Source: a bacterium
Lineage (GTDB): Bacteria; Patescibacteriota; Microgenomatia; Levybacterales; UBA12049
Length of the DNA stretch: 18,229 nt
Assembly: GCA_021813005.1 (NCBI GenBank)
Contig: JAKAMH010000006.1
Location: 1 to 18,229, forward strand
Reading direction: 5' to 3'
The notes under the pieces are model-generated. The model saw only the letters and a list, made by a program, of their open reading frames with translations. It was not told the DNA's origin and searched no databases. Both the position numbers and the translations under genes were made by a program. Positions 7,675 through 14,611 of this stretch are shown piece by piece. The first letter of the stretch is position 1. Each line of letters starts with the position of its first letter.

Positions 7675-8892
7675 ATGAAGAAGCTTCTATTTTTCCTGCC
7701 CATCCTCTCACTCTTCCTTTTGTTGCCCAAAACTTTTGCAGACAACCGAGTCAACTTTACTGTTACACAGGACCCTAATCCTGTATACGCCAACAGTGGA
7801 ACATTAAAATTAACACTCAACGATCCAAAAGGGGATCTCAACCCAAATAATAAGTATATATTTGCAGGCAGAAACAGCGACGGAAGTCCAGTATACGGAG
7901 AAACTCTTGACCCAACTAAAGTATACACACAGGATCAGATCAATAATATACCAGTTAAGGTTACAATTTTAGACAGTAGCACTGCCGAGATAGATATAAA
8001 CTTGGACAAGGCAAGCTATAAGACAGGGACAACAACGACATACAATTTTTACTATAACAGCATCAATGATGCAAACCTCCTTTTTACTGGACAATTCACG
8101 GTAAACCCACTTGGAGGCCAAAATGGAGAACCTCAACTTAAGTTTGAACAAAACGCTTACCAGGCAGGAAGCAAAATGTGGATTGATTTAATTAATATCG
8201 AGACTGGTAAAAATTATGTTGTCTGGTGGGATGGAAGTAAAGTAGAAACTGTCTATAATGGTTCTTTTTCTCAAGGTGACCTTTTTCAAGTTGATGGATT
8301 TCCTACCGTGAAACTTCACCCCACTGCTCCCTCCAGTACCGGAATAAAAAAACTCTGCATGGATCAAACAACTCCAAAGGGGGTAGGACCCATTAACACG
8401 GGTGCTGCTAAACTCACATGTCGTGTATGGTCGACTATCAACATAACCGCACTTCAACCGAATGAACAGGAGTTAAATACACCAGTAACTACAAGTAACG
8501 ATCCCGGAATCCCTACTGATACAGGATCCCAAGTTGCCGCAGATACTCCTACTCCACTACCGCCACCCTGTCCGAGCGAGGCATATAACTCAGTTACTGG
8601 ACAATGCGACTTTGTCAACACCGGCATCCCGGGGCTTACCATCAAAACCGATCCAGCCGGGTTTGTGCAGTCAGTCTTTGGGCTTCTTCTGAGTATCTCA
8701 GGCGGCGTCGCCCTGCTTCTCATTATTTACTCCGGCTATCAGATGATGATGTCCCACGGCAAACCGGAGACTATCCAGGCGGCACGGGACAGACTGACAT
8801 CCGCCATTGTCGGGCTTCTCTTTATCATCTTTTCACTCGTCATCCTGCAGGCAATTGGCGTCAACATCCTCCACCTTCCGGGGTTTAGCTAA
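7675..8892 (+). CDS. Pilin-like (VirB2/TrbC-type) protein with large secreted N-terminal domain
   Basis: The 405-aa protein has a classic signal peptide (residues 1 to about 22, MKKLLFFLP start, cut near FAD). Next comes a Thr/Asn/Asp-rich, probably beta-stranded ectodomain (about 24-260) and a Pro/Thr-rich linker (about 265-300). The C-terminus has two transmembrane helices (about 331-356 and 374-396) joined by a short polar loop with SHGKPETIQAARDRL. This hairpin matches the three following genes and is the VirB2/TrbC pilin core (G-x-GD/GK-x4-AR-x4-AIVGLL pattern). Four cysteines (228, 249, 299, 311) could form disulfides outside the cell. The ectodomain DNA is markedly AT-rich (line 7801-7860 is 18/60 G+C) and the pilin core is GC-rich (8701-8760 is 34/60), suggesting a module joined to a pilin. 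It could be a pilus-tip, adhesin or minor subunit. Function of the ectodomain is unknown. Confidence 0.85.
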   Translation: MKKLLFFLPILSLFLLLPKTFADNRVNFTVTQDPNPVYANSGTLKLTLNDPKGDLNPNNKYIFAGRNSDGSPVYGETLDPTKVYTQDQINNIPVKVTILDSSTAEIDINLDKASYKTGTTTTYNFYYNSINDANLLFTGQFTVNPLGGQNGEPQLKFEQNAYQAGSKMWIDLINIETGKNYVVWWDGSKVETVYNGSFSQGDLFQVDGFPTVKLHPTAPSSTGIKKLCMDQTTPKGVGPINTGAAKLTCRVWSTINITALQPNEQELNTPVTTSNDPGIPTDTGSQVAADTPTPLPPPCPSEAYNSVTGQCDFVNTGIPGLTIKTDPAGFVQSVFGLLLSISGGVALLLIIYSGYQMMMSHGKPETIQAARDRLTSAIVGLLFIIFSLVILQAIGVNILHLPGFS

Positions 8893-8929
8893 ATATCCGT
8901 TTTCCGGATCGATATCTGAAAACCCCCGG
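8878..8929 (+). terminator. Nested stem-loop after the first pilin gene
   Basis: CCGGGG-TTT (8878-8886) can pair with AAA-C-CCCCGG (8920-8929, one bulged C), enclosing an inner hairpin ATCCG-TTTTC-CGGAT (8895-8909). It spans the stop codon. The sequence after it is T-rich but has no clean U-tract, so it may be a terminator, an attenuator or an RNA processing site. Confidence 0.35.
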
Positions 8930-8936
8930 CATTTGC

Positions 8937-8965
8937 TTGATTTCCTTTCACCAATATCGTACGCT
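8937..8965 (+). promoter_or_regulatory. Weak candidate promoter of the second pilin gene
   Basis: TTGATT (8937-8942), 17 nt, TACGCT (8960-8965) would place the transcription start at 8972, the A of the ATG. An alternative -10 is TATCGT (8955-8960). Both are weak matches, supported mainly by the same leaderless geometry at neighbouring genes. Confidence 0.3.
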
Positions 8966-8971
8966 TGGTGT

Positions 8972-9577
8972 ATGCAGTACCTCGCATTCAGTATTGGGGG
9001 TCAGGCGATAACAGCCCCACATGGTATTCCCGATCCAGGCACCAACGGCGCTCAGGCACTTATACAGTGGGGCATCACAGCCCTTATTGCAGTCGCAGTC
9101 ATCCTCGCCTTAGCATTCCTCCTCTGGAACGGGCTCAGGTGGGTCACGTCCGAGGGAGACAAAGCCAAGGTGCAAAGTGCCAGGCAGGGGATAACATATG
9201 CCATTATTGGTCTTCTGGTGGCCTTCCTGGCCATTTTCATCATTAACCTCATCGGTGGAGTCTTTGGCGTTGACCTGACAGGCCACCCGTTTCCCAAGGA
9301 GCCTGCTAAATGCCCGGATGGCAGCAACACATACTACTGTGGCGAAACCCAGGATACCCAGTGTCCACTCTGTAGTTCAGACAAATCATGTGTTGCCAAC
9401 GTCTACTCTATTGCCAGCTGCTCAAATGGAGGTGGATGTAAAAATGACAGTGACTGCACAGGTAGACCGACGAGCTGCCCTGCCGGATATACTGGCGTCC
9501 TCGCCTGCCGTAACGGTTCTTGCGTCACAACGCAGTGCCAGCAAATAGGATCTCCTGGCGGGCCGCAGAGACAGTGA
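8972..9577 (+). CDS. VirB2/TrbC-type pilin with 12-cysteine C-terminal tail
   Basis: I start this 201-aa protein at the ATG at 8972; the open frame runs back to 8807 inside the previous gene, which is unlikely to be used. No signal peptide is obvious. Two transmembrane helices (about 31-53 and 74-98) flank the loop SEGDKAKVQSARQG, almost identical to the loop of the next gene (SGGDKAKVDAARQT), which marks both as recent relatives in the VirB2/TrbC pilin family. The tail (about 110-201) holds 12 cysteines, including a C-K-N-D-S-D-C pattern. That suggests a small disulfide-rich, knottin- or EGF-like domain outside the cell. A cysteine-rich pilin extension may serve in surface display, binding or stability. 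There is no Shine-Dalgarno sequence. Confidence 0.85.
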   Translation: MQYLAFSIGGQAITAPHGIPDPGTNGAQALIQWGITALIAVAVILALAFLLWNGLRWVTSEGDKAKVQSARQGITYAIIGLLVAFLAIFIINLIGGVFGVDLTGHPFPKEPAKCPDGSNTYYCGETQDTQCPLCSSDKSCVANVYSIASCSNGGGCKNDSDCTGRPTSCPAGYTGVLACRNGSCVTTQCQQIGSPGGPQRQ

Positions 9578-9600
9578 TCCGGCAAATCCGCTTTCGTCTA

Positions 9601-9630
9601 TTGACAAACGGAAAAAAAGTATTCTAAGAT
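9601..9630 (+). promoter_or_regulatory. Promoter of the third pilin gene
   Basis: A perfect TTGACA (9601-9606) is followed after 18 nt by TAAGAT (9625-9630, 4/6); TCTAAG (9623-9628) at 16 nt is an alternative. Transcription would start near 9635-9637, a few bases before the ATG at 9641, and downstream of the ATGs at 9629 and 9632, which argues against those starts. Confidence 0.55.
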
Positions 9631-9640
9631 GATGACAGGT

Positions 9641-10036
9641 ATGAAAAAACTTTTCTCGTTGACCTCTCTTTCATTTCTCTTCCTCTCTGTGGCACAATTT
9701 GCTTATGGAGAAACTACTGTCAACACATGTCCTACAGATAAATTTGCCGTTCTTTGTAACCTTACTCCTGAAAAATCGCTCGGATTTATCTTCACTGCTA
9801 TCATCGTCGTCGCCATACTTGTTGCACTCTTCTTTCTTATCTGGGGAGGCATCAAGTGGGTCATCTCCGGTGGTGACAAAGCCAAAGTTGACGCGGCACG
9901 ACAGACGATTGTCGCAGCTGTTGTTGGTTTGATTATTGTCTTCCTTGCCTGGTTCATTATGAATCTCATCACCCAAGTCTTCTTTGGGACAAATATTAGT
10001 AGTCTGACAATCCCAACCATAAACATAGGTCAGTAG
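9641..10036 (+). CDS. VirB2/TrbC-type pilin, major-subunit candidate
   Basis: The 131-aa product starts with MKKLFSL and has a clear signal peptide (cleavage near AYG at about residue 25). Two transmembrane helices follow (about 52-72 and 88-110), separated by the conserved loop SGGDKAKVDAARQT. Size and layout (signal peptide, short periplasmic or outer segment, two helices) fit VirB2/TrbC pilins, which polymerise into the conjugative-type pilus. Two cysteines (about 35 and 44) sit in the mature N-terminal segment. In-frame ATGs at 9629 and 9632 would add four or three residues before the signal peptide; I prefer 9641 because of the promoter position and the usual MKK start. It has the plainest architecture of the four pilins, so it is the best candidate for the main pilus subunit. 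Confidence 0.88.
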   Translation: MKKLFSLTSLSFLFLSVAQFAYGETTVNTCPTDKFAVLCNLTPEKSLGFIFTAIIVVAILVALFFLIWGGIKWVISGGDKAKVDAARQTIVAAVVGLIIVFLAWFIMNLITQVFFGTNISSLTIPTINIGQ

Positions 10037-10087
10037 CCAACCTCCTGAACCTATTCCTCCATATAGTACCGCCATCCCTTCTTTTTC

Positions 10088-10096
10088 TGCTATACT
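10088..10096 (+). promoter_or_regulatory. Extended -10 promoter of the fourth pilin gene
   Basis: TGC-TATACT (10088-10096) is an extended -10 element (TGn plus a 5/6 hexamer). The predicted transcription start, 10103, is exactly the A of the ATG. No good -35 is present, as is common for extended -10 promoters. Confidence 0.6.
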
Positions 10097-10102
10097 GGTC
10101 AT

Positions 10103-10426
10103 ATGGACTGGACAGGATGTACAGATACAAATACCCCCGGCGTTGAGGTCGCAACGCTCAAGTGCATCCCGGCACTCTTTCAAACTTTGGTCACGGCGGC
10201 GCTTGAGTTTGTGGGTGCCGTCGCCGTCATCATGATCATCTATGCCGGCATCCGCTTCATCACCTCGCGCGGCGATCCTAAGGCGGTGCAGGGAGCGCGG
10301 CAAGTCATGACATGGGCAATCATCGGCCTTCTCATCGTCCTCGTTTCATTTGGTATCATTATGCTTATAGCCAAACTTACAGGAGCAACATGTATCAATA
10401 CATTTGGTTTTACCAGCTGCTCCTGA
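10103..10426 (+). CDS. Short VirB2/TrbC-type pilin without signal peptide
   Basis: This 107-aa protein is the smallest of the four pilin-like genes. It has a polar N-terminus (1-22) with two cysteines (6 and 21), two transmembrane helices (about 30-51 and 70-92) and the family loop SRGDPKAVQGARQV. The C-terminus has two more cysteines (97 and 106), so two disulfides are possible. Unlike its 131-aa neighbour it lacks a cleavable signal peptide, so the first helix must itself direct insertion. The ATG coincides with the predicted transcription start of an extended -10 promoter, and no ribosome binding site is visible. It may be a minor subunit or a pilus-base component; that is inference. Confidence 0.85.
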   Translation: MDWTGCTDTNTPGVEVATLKCIPALFQTLVTAALEFVGAVAVIMIIYAGIRFITSRGDPKAVQGARQVMTWAIIGLLIVLVSFGIIMLIAKLTGATCINTFGFTSCS

Positions 10427-10452
10427 GATTCCCAAATCAACTATTCTTCCCA

Positions 10453-10500
10453 AAATCCCCCTCGTTTCTGTGAAAAGTCTGGCCAAACTGTAGGGGGTTT
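10453..10500 (+). terminator. Branched stem-loop between pilin array and PrgI gene
   Basis: An outer stem AAA-T-CCCCCT (10453-10462, T bulged) pairs with AGGGGG-TTT (10492-10500). Inside are a small hairpin TTTC-TGT-GAAA (10465-10475) and a near-palindrome AGT-C-TGGCCA-A-ACT. The sequence after it includes ATATTTT. It may terminate the pilin transcripts or act as a structured RNA element upstream of the PrgI gene. It resembles the structure at 8878-8929. Confidence 0.35.
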
Positions 10501-10522
10501 GACATATTTTGATTGCCTTGCA

Positions 10523-10555
10523 TTGCAATTTTTCACGTAATACACTTTTTATAGT
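10523..10555 (+). promoter_or_regulatory. Candidate promoter of the PrgI-VirB4 operon
   Basis: TATAGT (10550-10555, 5/6) is the best -10, giving a start near 10562 and a leader of about 21 nt. TTGCAA (10523-10528) is a possible -35 but 21 nt away, which is long. The leader holds a small inverted repeat TGGCG-ACGATA-CGCCA (10558-10573) and no Shine-Dalgarno sequence. Confidence 0.35.
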
Positions 10556-10582
10556 AGTGGCGACGATACGCCAATTTTCTCT

Positions 10583-11800
10583 ATGGAAAATCATCCTATC
10601 CCGCAAGACGTTACCGGATTTCAATTTAAACTGATCGGCAACATGACCATCAAGCAGTTTGCCTATGTGGCGGCCGGCGGTGTCGCCGCGGCTCTCACCT
10701 GGTACGCCCCTGTCTTTATCATCTTCAAGCTTCTTCTCGTGCCTCTCTTCGCCGGCGGAGGCCTCCTGGTGGCGTTTATACCGGTGGAGGGCCGGCCAAT
10801 TGATGTCATAATCAGCCATTTCTTCACCGCCATCTTTGCTCCCAACCAGTATCTCTACCGCAAAATGGGCCGGCAATACGCCATATTTACCATCTCGCCG
10901 CAAGGAATACCTGTCACGCAGATGCAGCAGCATGTGTCTGAGGAGGAAGCCGAACAAAAAGCTGAGAGCCTGCATCTGCTCCTGACGTCCACTCACGTAA
11001 AAGCAAAAAACAAACTCGACGTGAAAGAGAACGAATATCTCACCTCGCTCTCAAGGATTGCTGCCGGACAGTCGCCGGTCATCGTCTCCATGCAAAGCGA
11101 GGTAGCAGAGAAAGAAGAGAAGCTGGCCACTCCCCCGGAGGACGAACCCGAGGAGGCTCCGCAGATAGACACCAAGCAGGCAGAGGAGCTGGAGAAGGAA
11201 GAATCACTTCTCAAGCAGGAGCTGGAACAGGCAAAGATAAGAGAACAAATGCAGGCCCAGGCGCACCAGGACACAACTGAAGCACACGCGAAATCCACGA
11301 CGCTTGAGCAGGAGCTCACCCAGATCATGGCGCAGAAAGAGCAATTGGAGCAGGAGCTCCTCAGACTCAAGCGGCAACTCGACAGCCGGGATGCCAAGCC
11401 CGCCTACCAACCCCAAACCATGCAGCAAAATGATGAGCCGCATGTCAGACGGGTACCTGCCACTATGGCAAAAAGCGTTGGCCTCCCCAATATACCGGAT
11501 GTGCCGAATGTACTCATGGGCATTGTCAAAGACCCGCGGGGAAACGTCCTCCCCAATATACTTGTTGAGGTTAAAGACAGGGAGGGCAATCCGGTGCGGG
11601 CCTTTAAGACAAACCCGCTCGGCCAATTCAGTGCTGCGACGGCAATGAACAACGGCATCTATACTATAGCGTTTGAGGATCCCAAGAAAAATCAGTCATT
11701 TGACGAGGTAGAGCTCGTCGTTAACGGATCCATCCTTTTGCCGATCGAAGTTATCTCGCATGATGCCCGGGAAGAGCTGAGAAAGGCGCTTTTTAACTAG
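10583..11800 (+). CDS. PrgI/VirB3-like membrane protein fused to coiled coil and beta-sandwich domain
   Basis: The first about 100 residues of this 405-aa protein look like the PrgI family (VirB3-like partner of VirB4): an N-terminal VPQ-like segment (IPQDV, 6-10), two adjacent transmembrane helices (about 27-43 and 46-67), and a polar segment ending in LYRKMGRQ (91-98). PrgI proteins alone are about this long. A charged linker and a long Glu/Gln/Lys-rich coiled coil (about 196-268) follow. The last domain (about 309-383), with GIVKDPRGNVLPN, FKTNPLGQF and YTIAFED, resembles carboxypeptidase-regulatory-like or SpaA-type beta-sandwich domains. With two helices and an inside N-terminus, the tail should be cytosolic, an unusual place for such a domain. 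It leads an operon with the TraC-like and VirB4 genes (3-nt gap to the next start) and probably docks VirB4 at the membrane. Confidence 0.82.
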   Translation: MENHPIPQDVTGFQFKLIGNMTIKQFAYVAAGGVAAALTWYAPVFIIFKLLLVPLFAGGGLLVAFIPVEGRPIDVIISHFFTAIFAPNQYLYRKMGRQYAIFTISPQGIPVTQMQQHVSEEEAEQKAESLHLLLTSTHVKAKNKLDVKENEYLTSLSRIAAGQSPVIVSMQSEVAEKEEKLATPPEDEPEEAPQIDTKQAEELEKEESLLKQELEQAKIREQMQAQAHQDTTEAHAKSTTLEQELTQIMAQKEQLEQELLRLKRQLDSRDAKPAYQPQTMQQNDEPHVRRVPATMAKSVGLPNIPDVPNVLMGIVKDPRGNVLPNILVEVKDREGNPVRAFKTNPLGQFSAATAMNNGIYTIAFEDPKKNQSFDEVELVVNGSILLPIEVISHDAREELRKALFN

Positions 11801-11803
11801 ACC

Positions 11804-12463
11804 ATGGCTGCCCGAAAATCACACGCGACCACCCAAAAGTTTACCGAAATTGTCGATATCATTGACAACGTTGTTGTCCTGGCAAGCGGCAATGCTTGCA
11901 TGGTGATTGAGGTAACCGCCAACAACTTCTCCCTCCTCTCACAGCAGGAGCAGGAATCACGTATATACTCATATGCCGCGCTTCTCAACTCCATCACCTT
12001 CCCGATCCAGATACTGATCAGGAATAAACGAATTGACATCTCCACCTACATCAAAGAGCTTGACGAGGCGGAAAAAAACACTAAGAACGACCTGCTTGTT
12101 TCCCATATTCAGCTGTATCGGGCTTTCATCAAGGAAATGGTCAAGGTCAATGTCGTCCTCAGTAAGTCGTTCTACGTCGCCATCTCCTATTCTTCCCTTG
12201 AGGCGGGCGTCGGAGGCCTGACAAAAGCCGGCAAGAAAGGGCAGGCGCAGGTTGAGGCGTTTGGAGAGGCAGCCAAGAGGGCACTCCAGAACAAGGCCGT
12301 GTCCCTCCTATCAGAGCTGCAGAAATTCACCATCTCGGCTAAGATTCTGGAGAAAGAAGATTTGATTAAGTTGTTTTATGACATCTACAACGATGACGTG
12401 CTGGCTGCGGACCAGGCAGAAGAGAGCGCCGGGGCAGCGATGGTAACCACCAATAAAGTATGA
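11804..12463 (+). CDS. TraC-family / VirB4 N-terminal-domain-like protein
   Basis: This soluble 219-aa protein resembles the N-terminal, non-ATPase part of TraC/VirB4 proteins: an early beta-rich segment with IVDIIDNVVVLASGNACMV (about 16-34), then SYAALLNSITFPIQILIRN (about 56-74), a pattern seen in VirB4/TraC N-termini. No Walker motifs are present, so it cannot be an ATPase alone. Such stand-alone TraC-family proteins next to a full VirB4 are common in CPR genomes, to my recollection. The start is 3 nt after the PrgI stop and its TGA overlaps the ATG of virB4 (ATGA), so translation is probably coupled and a complex with VirB4 is likely. No Shine-Dalgarno sequence is seen. Confidence 0.78.
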   Translation: MAARKSHATTQKFTEIVDIIDNVVVLASGNACMVIEVTANNFSLLSQQEQESRIYSYAALLNSITFPIQILIRNKRIDISTYIKELDEAEKNTKNDLLVSHIQLYRAFIKEMVKVNVVLSKSFYVAISYSSLEAGVGGLTKAGKKGQAQVEAFGEAAKRALQNKAVSLLSELQKFTISAKILEKEDLIKLFYDIYNDDVLAADQAEESAGAAMVTTNKV

Positions 12464-14574
12464 AACTGCCTTTTGCCAAAAAACAAACAAAAGACACAGT
12501 GGCGCAGACCGCGCCGCCAAAAGCGCAACCGCACCCTAAGGCTATTGCCGCCATGGAGAAGGGGACCGTCTCTCTCATTGATATCATTGCCCCCTCGTCT
12601 GTCGAGGTTGATTTCCGCTTTGTCCGGATTGGAGAAAAATACTACAGCACCTACTTTATGGTGGGTTACCCGCGCTACGTCTCTCCGAGCTGGCTGGCAC
12701 CTGTCATTGACTTTAACTATACCATGGATATCTCTATGTTTTGCTACCCCACCTCCTCGTCTGACGTCCTGTCTGACCTGAAGCGAAAAATTGCCGAGAT
12801 GGAGGCGACAATTGCCTCAGACGCTGAAAACGGCAAGAGTACCGACCCTTCGGTCGAGGCGGCACTCGAGGATGCATTGGGACTCCAGGAAGAACTGGCC
12901 AAGGGTGTTGAGCGCTTTTTCCAGTTCAGTTTTTACATCACGCTGTCTGCGGACTCGCTCCCGGCGCTTCAGCAGACCTCCAAGCAGCTGCAGTCAACTC
13001 TTGCCTCGCTCCTCCTGACCGCCAAACCGGCTACACTGCAAATGGAGGAGGGATTCAAATCCACCCTGCCGCTCGGGCAGGACAGGCTTTTTATCACCCG
13101 CAATATGGACACGACTTCCCTTGCTTCAACTTTTCCCTTCACCTCGGCAGTACTGACACAAAACAAAGGTATTATGTACGGCATTAACCAGCAAAACGGC
13201 TCGCTTATCGTCTTTGATCGCTTCACACTGGAAAATGCCAATGAGGTGGTCCTCGGTAAGTCAGGTGCCGGAAAATCATACCTCATCAAGCTTGAGATCA
13301 TGCGCCAGTTCATGCTGGGGGCCGAGGTGATCGTCGTTGACCCGGAAGGCGAGTATGGGACACTTGCCAGGATGCTGGGAGGCGAGGTGGTAGATTTCTC
13401 CTCGTCAGCTCCCGTAAAGATCAACCCCTTTGACCTCTCCCAGCTCTATGAGGAAGGGGAAAACGAACTGGGTCTGAAGATCATGTCACTCCACGGCCTG
13501 CTGAAAATTATCATGGGCGAGATGGATGCCGAACACGATGCCATTCTTGATAAGGCGCTTATCGAAACCTACAGGCAGAAAGGTATCACTCCCGATCCGT
13601 CAACCCAGAAGAAACAGCCGCCGCTCATGGAAGACCTCTATAAAACGCTGCTCGGCATGGAAGATGCCGTTGCCAAGGATATGTCTTTCCGGCTTGAAAA
13701 GTTTATCAAAGGATCAGCCTCCGGCATCTTCAACCAGCAGTCCAACTTTGATATCACCAATCCCTTGACTGTCTTCTCTATCCGAAACCTTGAGGAGGAG
13801 CTCAGGCCGATTGCCATGCATGTCATCCTCGACTTTGTCTGGACAAAAGTCAAAAAGACACTGAAGCGGCGAATTCTTGTACTGGACGAGGCGTGGTACA
13901 TGATGAAGTATGAGGACTCTGCCTCTTTTGTCTACTCCATTGCCAAACGGGCCCGTAAATACTACCTGGGGCTCACTACGGCAACGCAGGATGTCGAGGA
14001 TTTTCTCAAGACAGATTACGGCAAAGCCGTGCTTACCAACTCGTCTCTCCAGATGCTTCTTAAACAGGGCACTTCCGAGGTAGATCTCATCGCCAGCACC
14101 TTCTACTTGTCTGAGGGCGAAAAAGCTCTCCTCCTCTCAGCTGACATCGGTGAGGGGTTGTTTTTTGCCGGACAAAACCATGTGGCGGTTAAGGTAGTGG
14201 CTGCGCCATTTGAGCATGAGCTTATCACCTCCAACCCGGCAGATATCCTCAGACAGCAAGAGAACAACCTACCTCCGCCCGCCGCGTCACCCGCGCCGTC
14301 TCCGGCAATGCCAAACCTCCCGGAACCGATACCACCCGCGTCGCCACTACCCCCTGCTACGGCACCAGTTGCGCCGCAACAGGCGGCATCGCCCCAGGTG
14401 CCCGTAACTGCCCAACCCGCGCCCATACCCGCGACAGCACCAGTCCAGCAGCAGTCACCCCTGCCACCCGTCCCCCCGACCCCTCCTCAACCACCCGAGC
14501 AACCGGGAATCACCTCCTTTCCCCCACCGCAGCAAGTCGGCCAAACCCCACCCGGAACAGTAACTTCCAACTAG
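12460..14574 (+). CDS. virB4: VirB4-type T4SS ATPase with proline-rich tail
   Basis: The 704-aa protein has a VirB4/TraC N-terminal domain (about 36-240) and a RecA-like ATPase domain with Walker A GKSGAGKS (266-273). After it come IVVDPEGEYG (291-300) and INPFDL (321-326), typical of VirB4/TraG-type ATPases, Walker B with LVLDEAW (473-479), and a late TTATQD motif (506-511). VirB4 powers substrate transport and pilus assembly at the inner membrane. Residues about 604-704 are an unusual tail rich in Pro, Ala and Gln, likely disordered and perhaps a docking segment. The start overlaps the stop of the TraC-like gene (ATGA). Without the tail the length (about 600 aa) is normal for the family. 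This is the surest functional call in the window. Confidence 0.95.
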   Translation: MKLPFAKKQTKDTVAQTAPPKAQPHPKAIAAMEKGTVSLIDIIAPSSVEVDFRFVRIGEKYYSTYFMVGYPRYVSPSWLAPVIDFNYTMDISMFCYPTSSSDVLSDLKRKIAEMEATIASDAENGKSTDPSVEAALEDALGLQEELAKGVERFFQFSFYITLSADSLPALQQTSKQLQSTLASLLLTAKPATLQMEEGFKSTLPLGQDRLFITRNMDTTSLASTFPFTSAVLTQNKGIMYGINQQNGSLIVFDRFTLENANEVVLGKSGAGKSYLIKLEIMRQFMLGAEVIVVDPEGEYGTLARMLGGEVVDFSSSAPVKINPFDLSQLYEEGENELGLKIMSLHGLLKIIMGEMDAEHDAILDKALIETYRQKGITPDPSTQKKQPPLMEDLYKTLLGMEDAVAKDMSFRLEKFIKGSASGIFNQQSNFDITNPLTVFSIRNLEEELRPIAMHVILDFVWTKVKKTLKRRILVLDEAWYMMKYEDSASFVYSIAKRARKYYLGLTTATQDVEDFLKTDYGKAVLTNSSLQMLLKQGTSEVDLIASTFYLSEGEKALLLSADIGEGLFFAGQNHVAVKVVAAPFEHELITSNPADILRQQENNLPPPAASPAPSPAMPNLPEPIPPASPLPPATAPVAPQQAASPQVPVTAQPAPIPATAPVQQQSPLPPVPPTPPQPPEQPGITSFPPPQQVGQTPPGTVTSN

Positions 14575-14611
14575 TGTCCCCGGTGTGTCGGCCTGAATAA
14601 ACTGAACTAGT

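Noticed and set aside
8807..8971. N-terminal extension of the second pilin back to 8807
   Set aside because: It overlaps the end of the first pilin gene and the nested stem-loop, and the added residues are not pilin-like; the ATG at 8972 gives a normal N-terminus.
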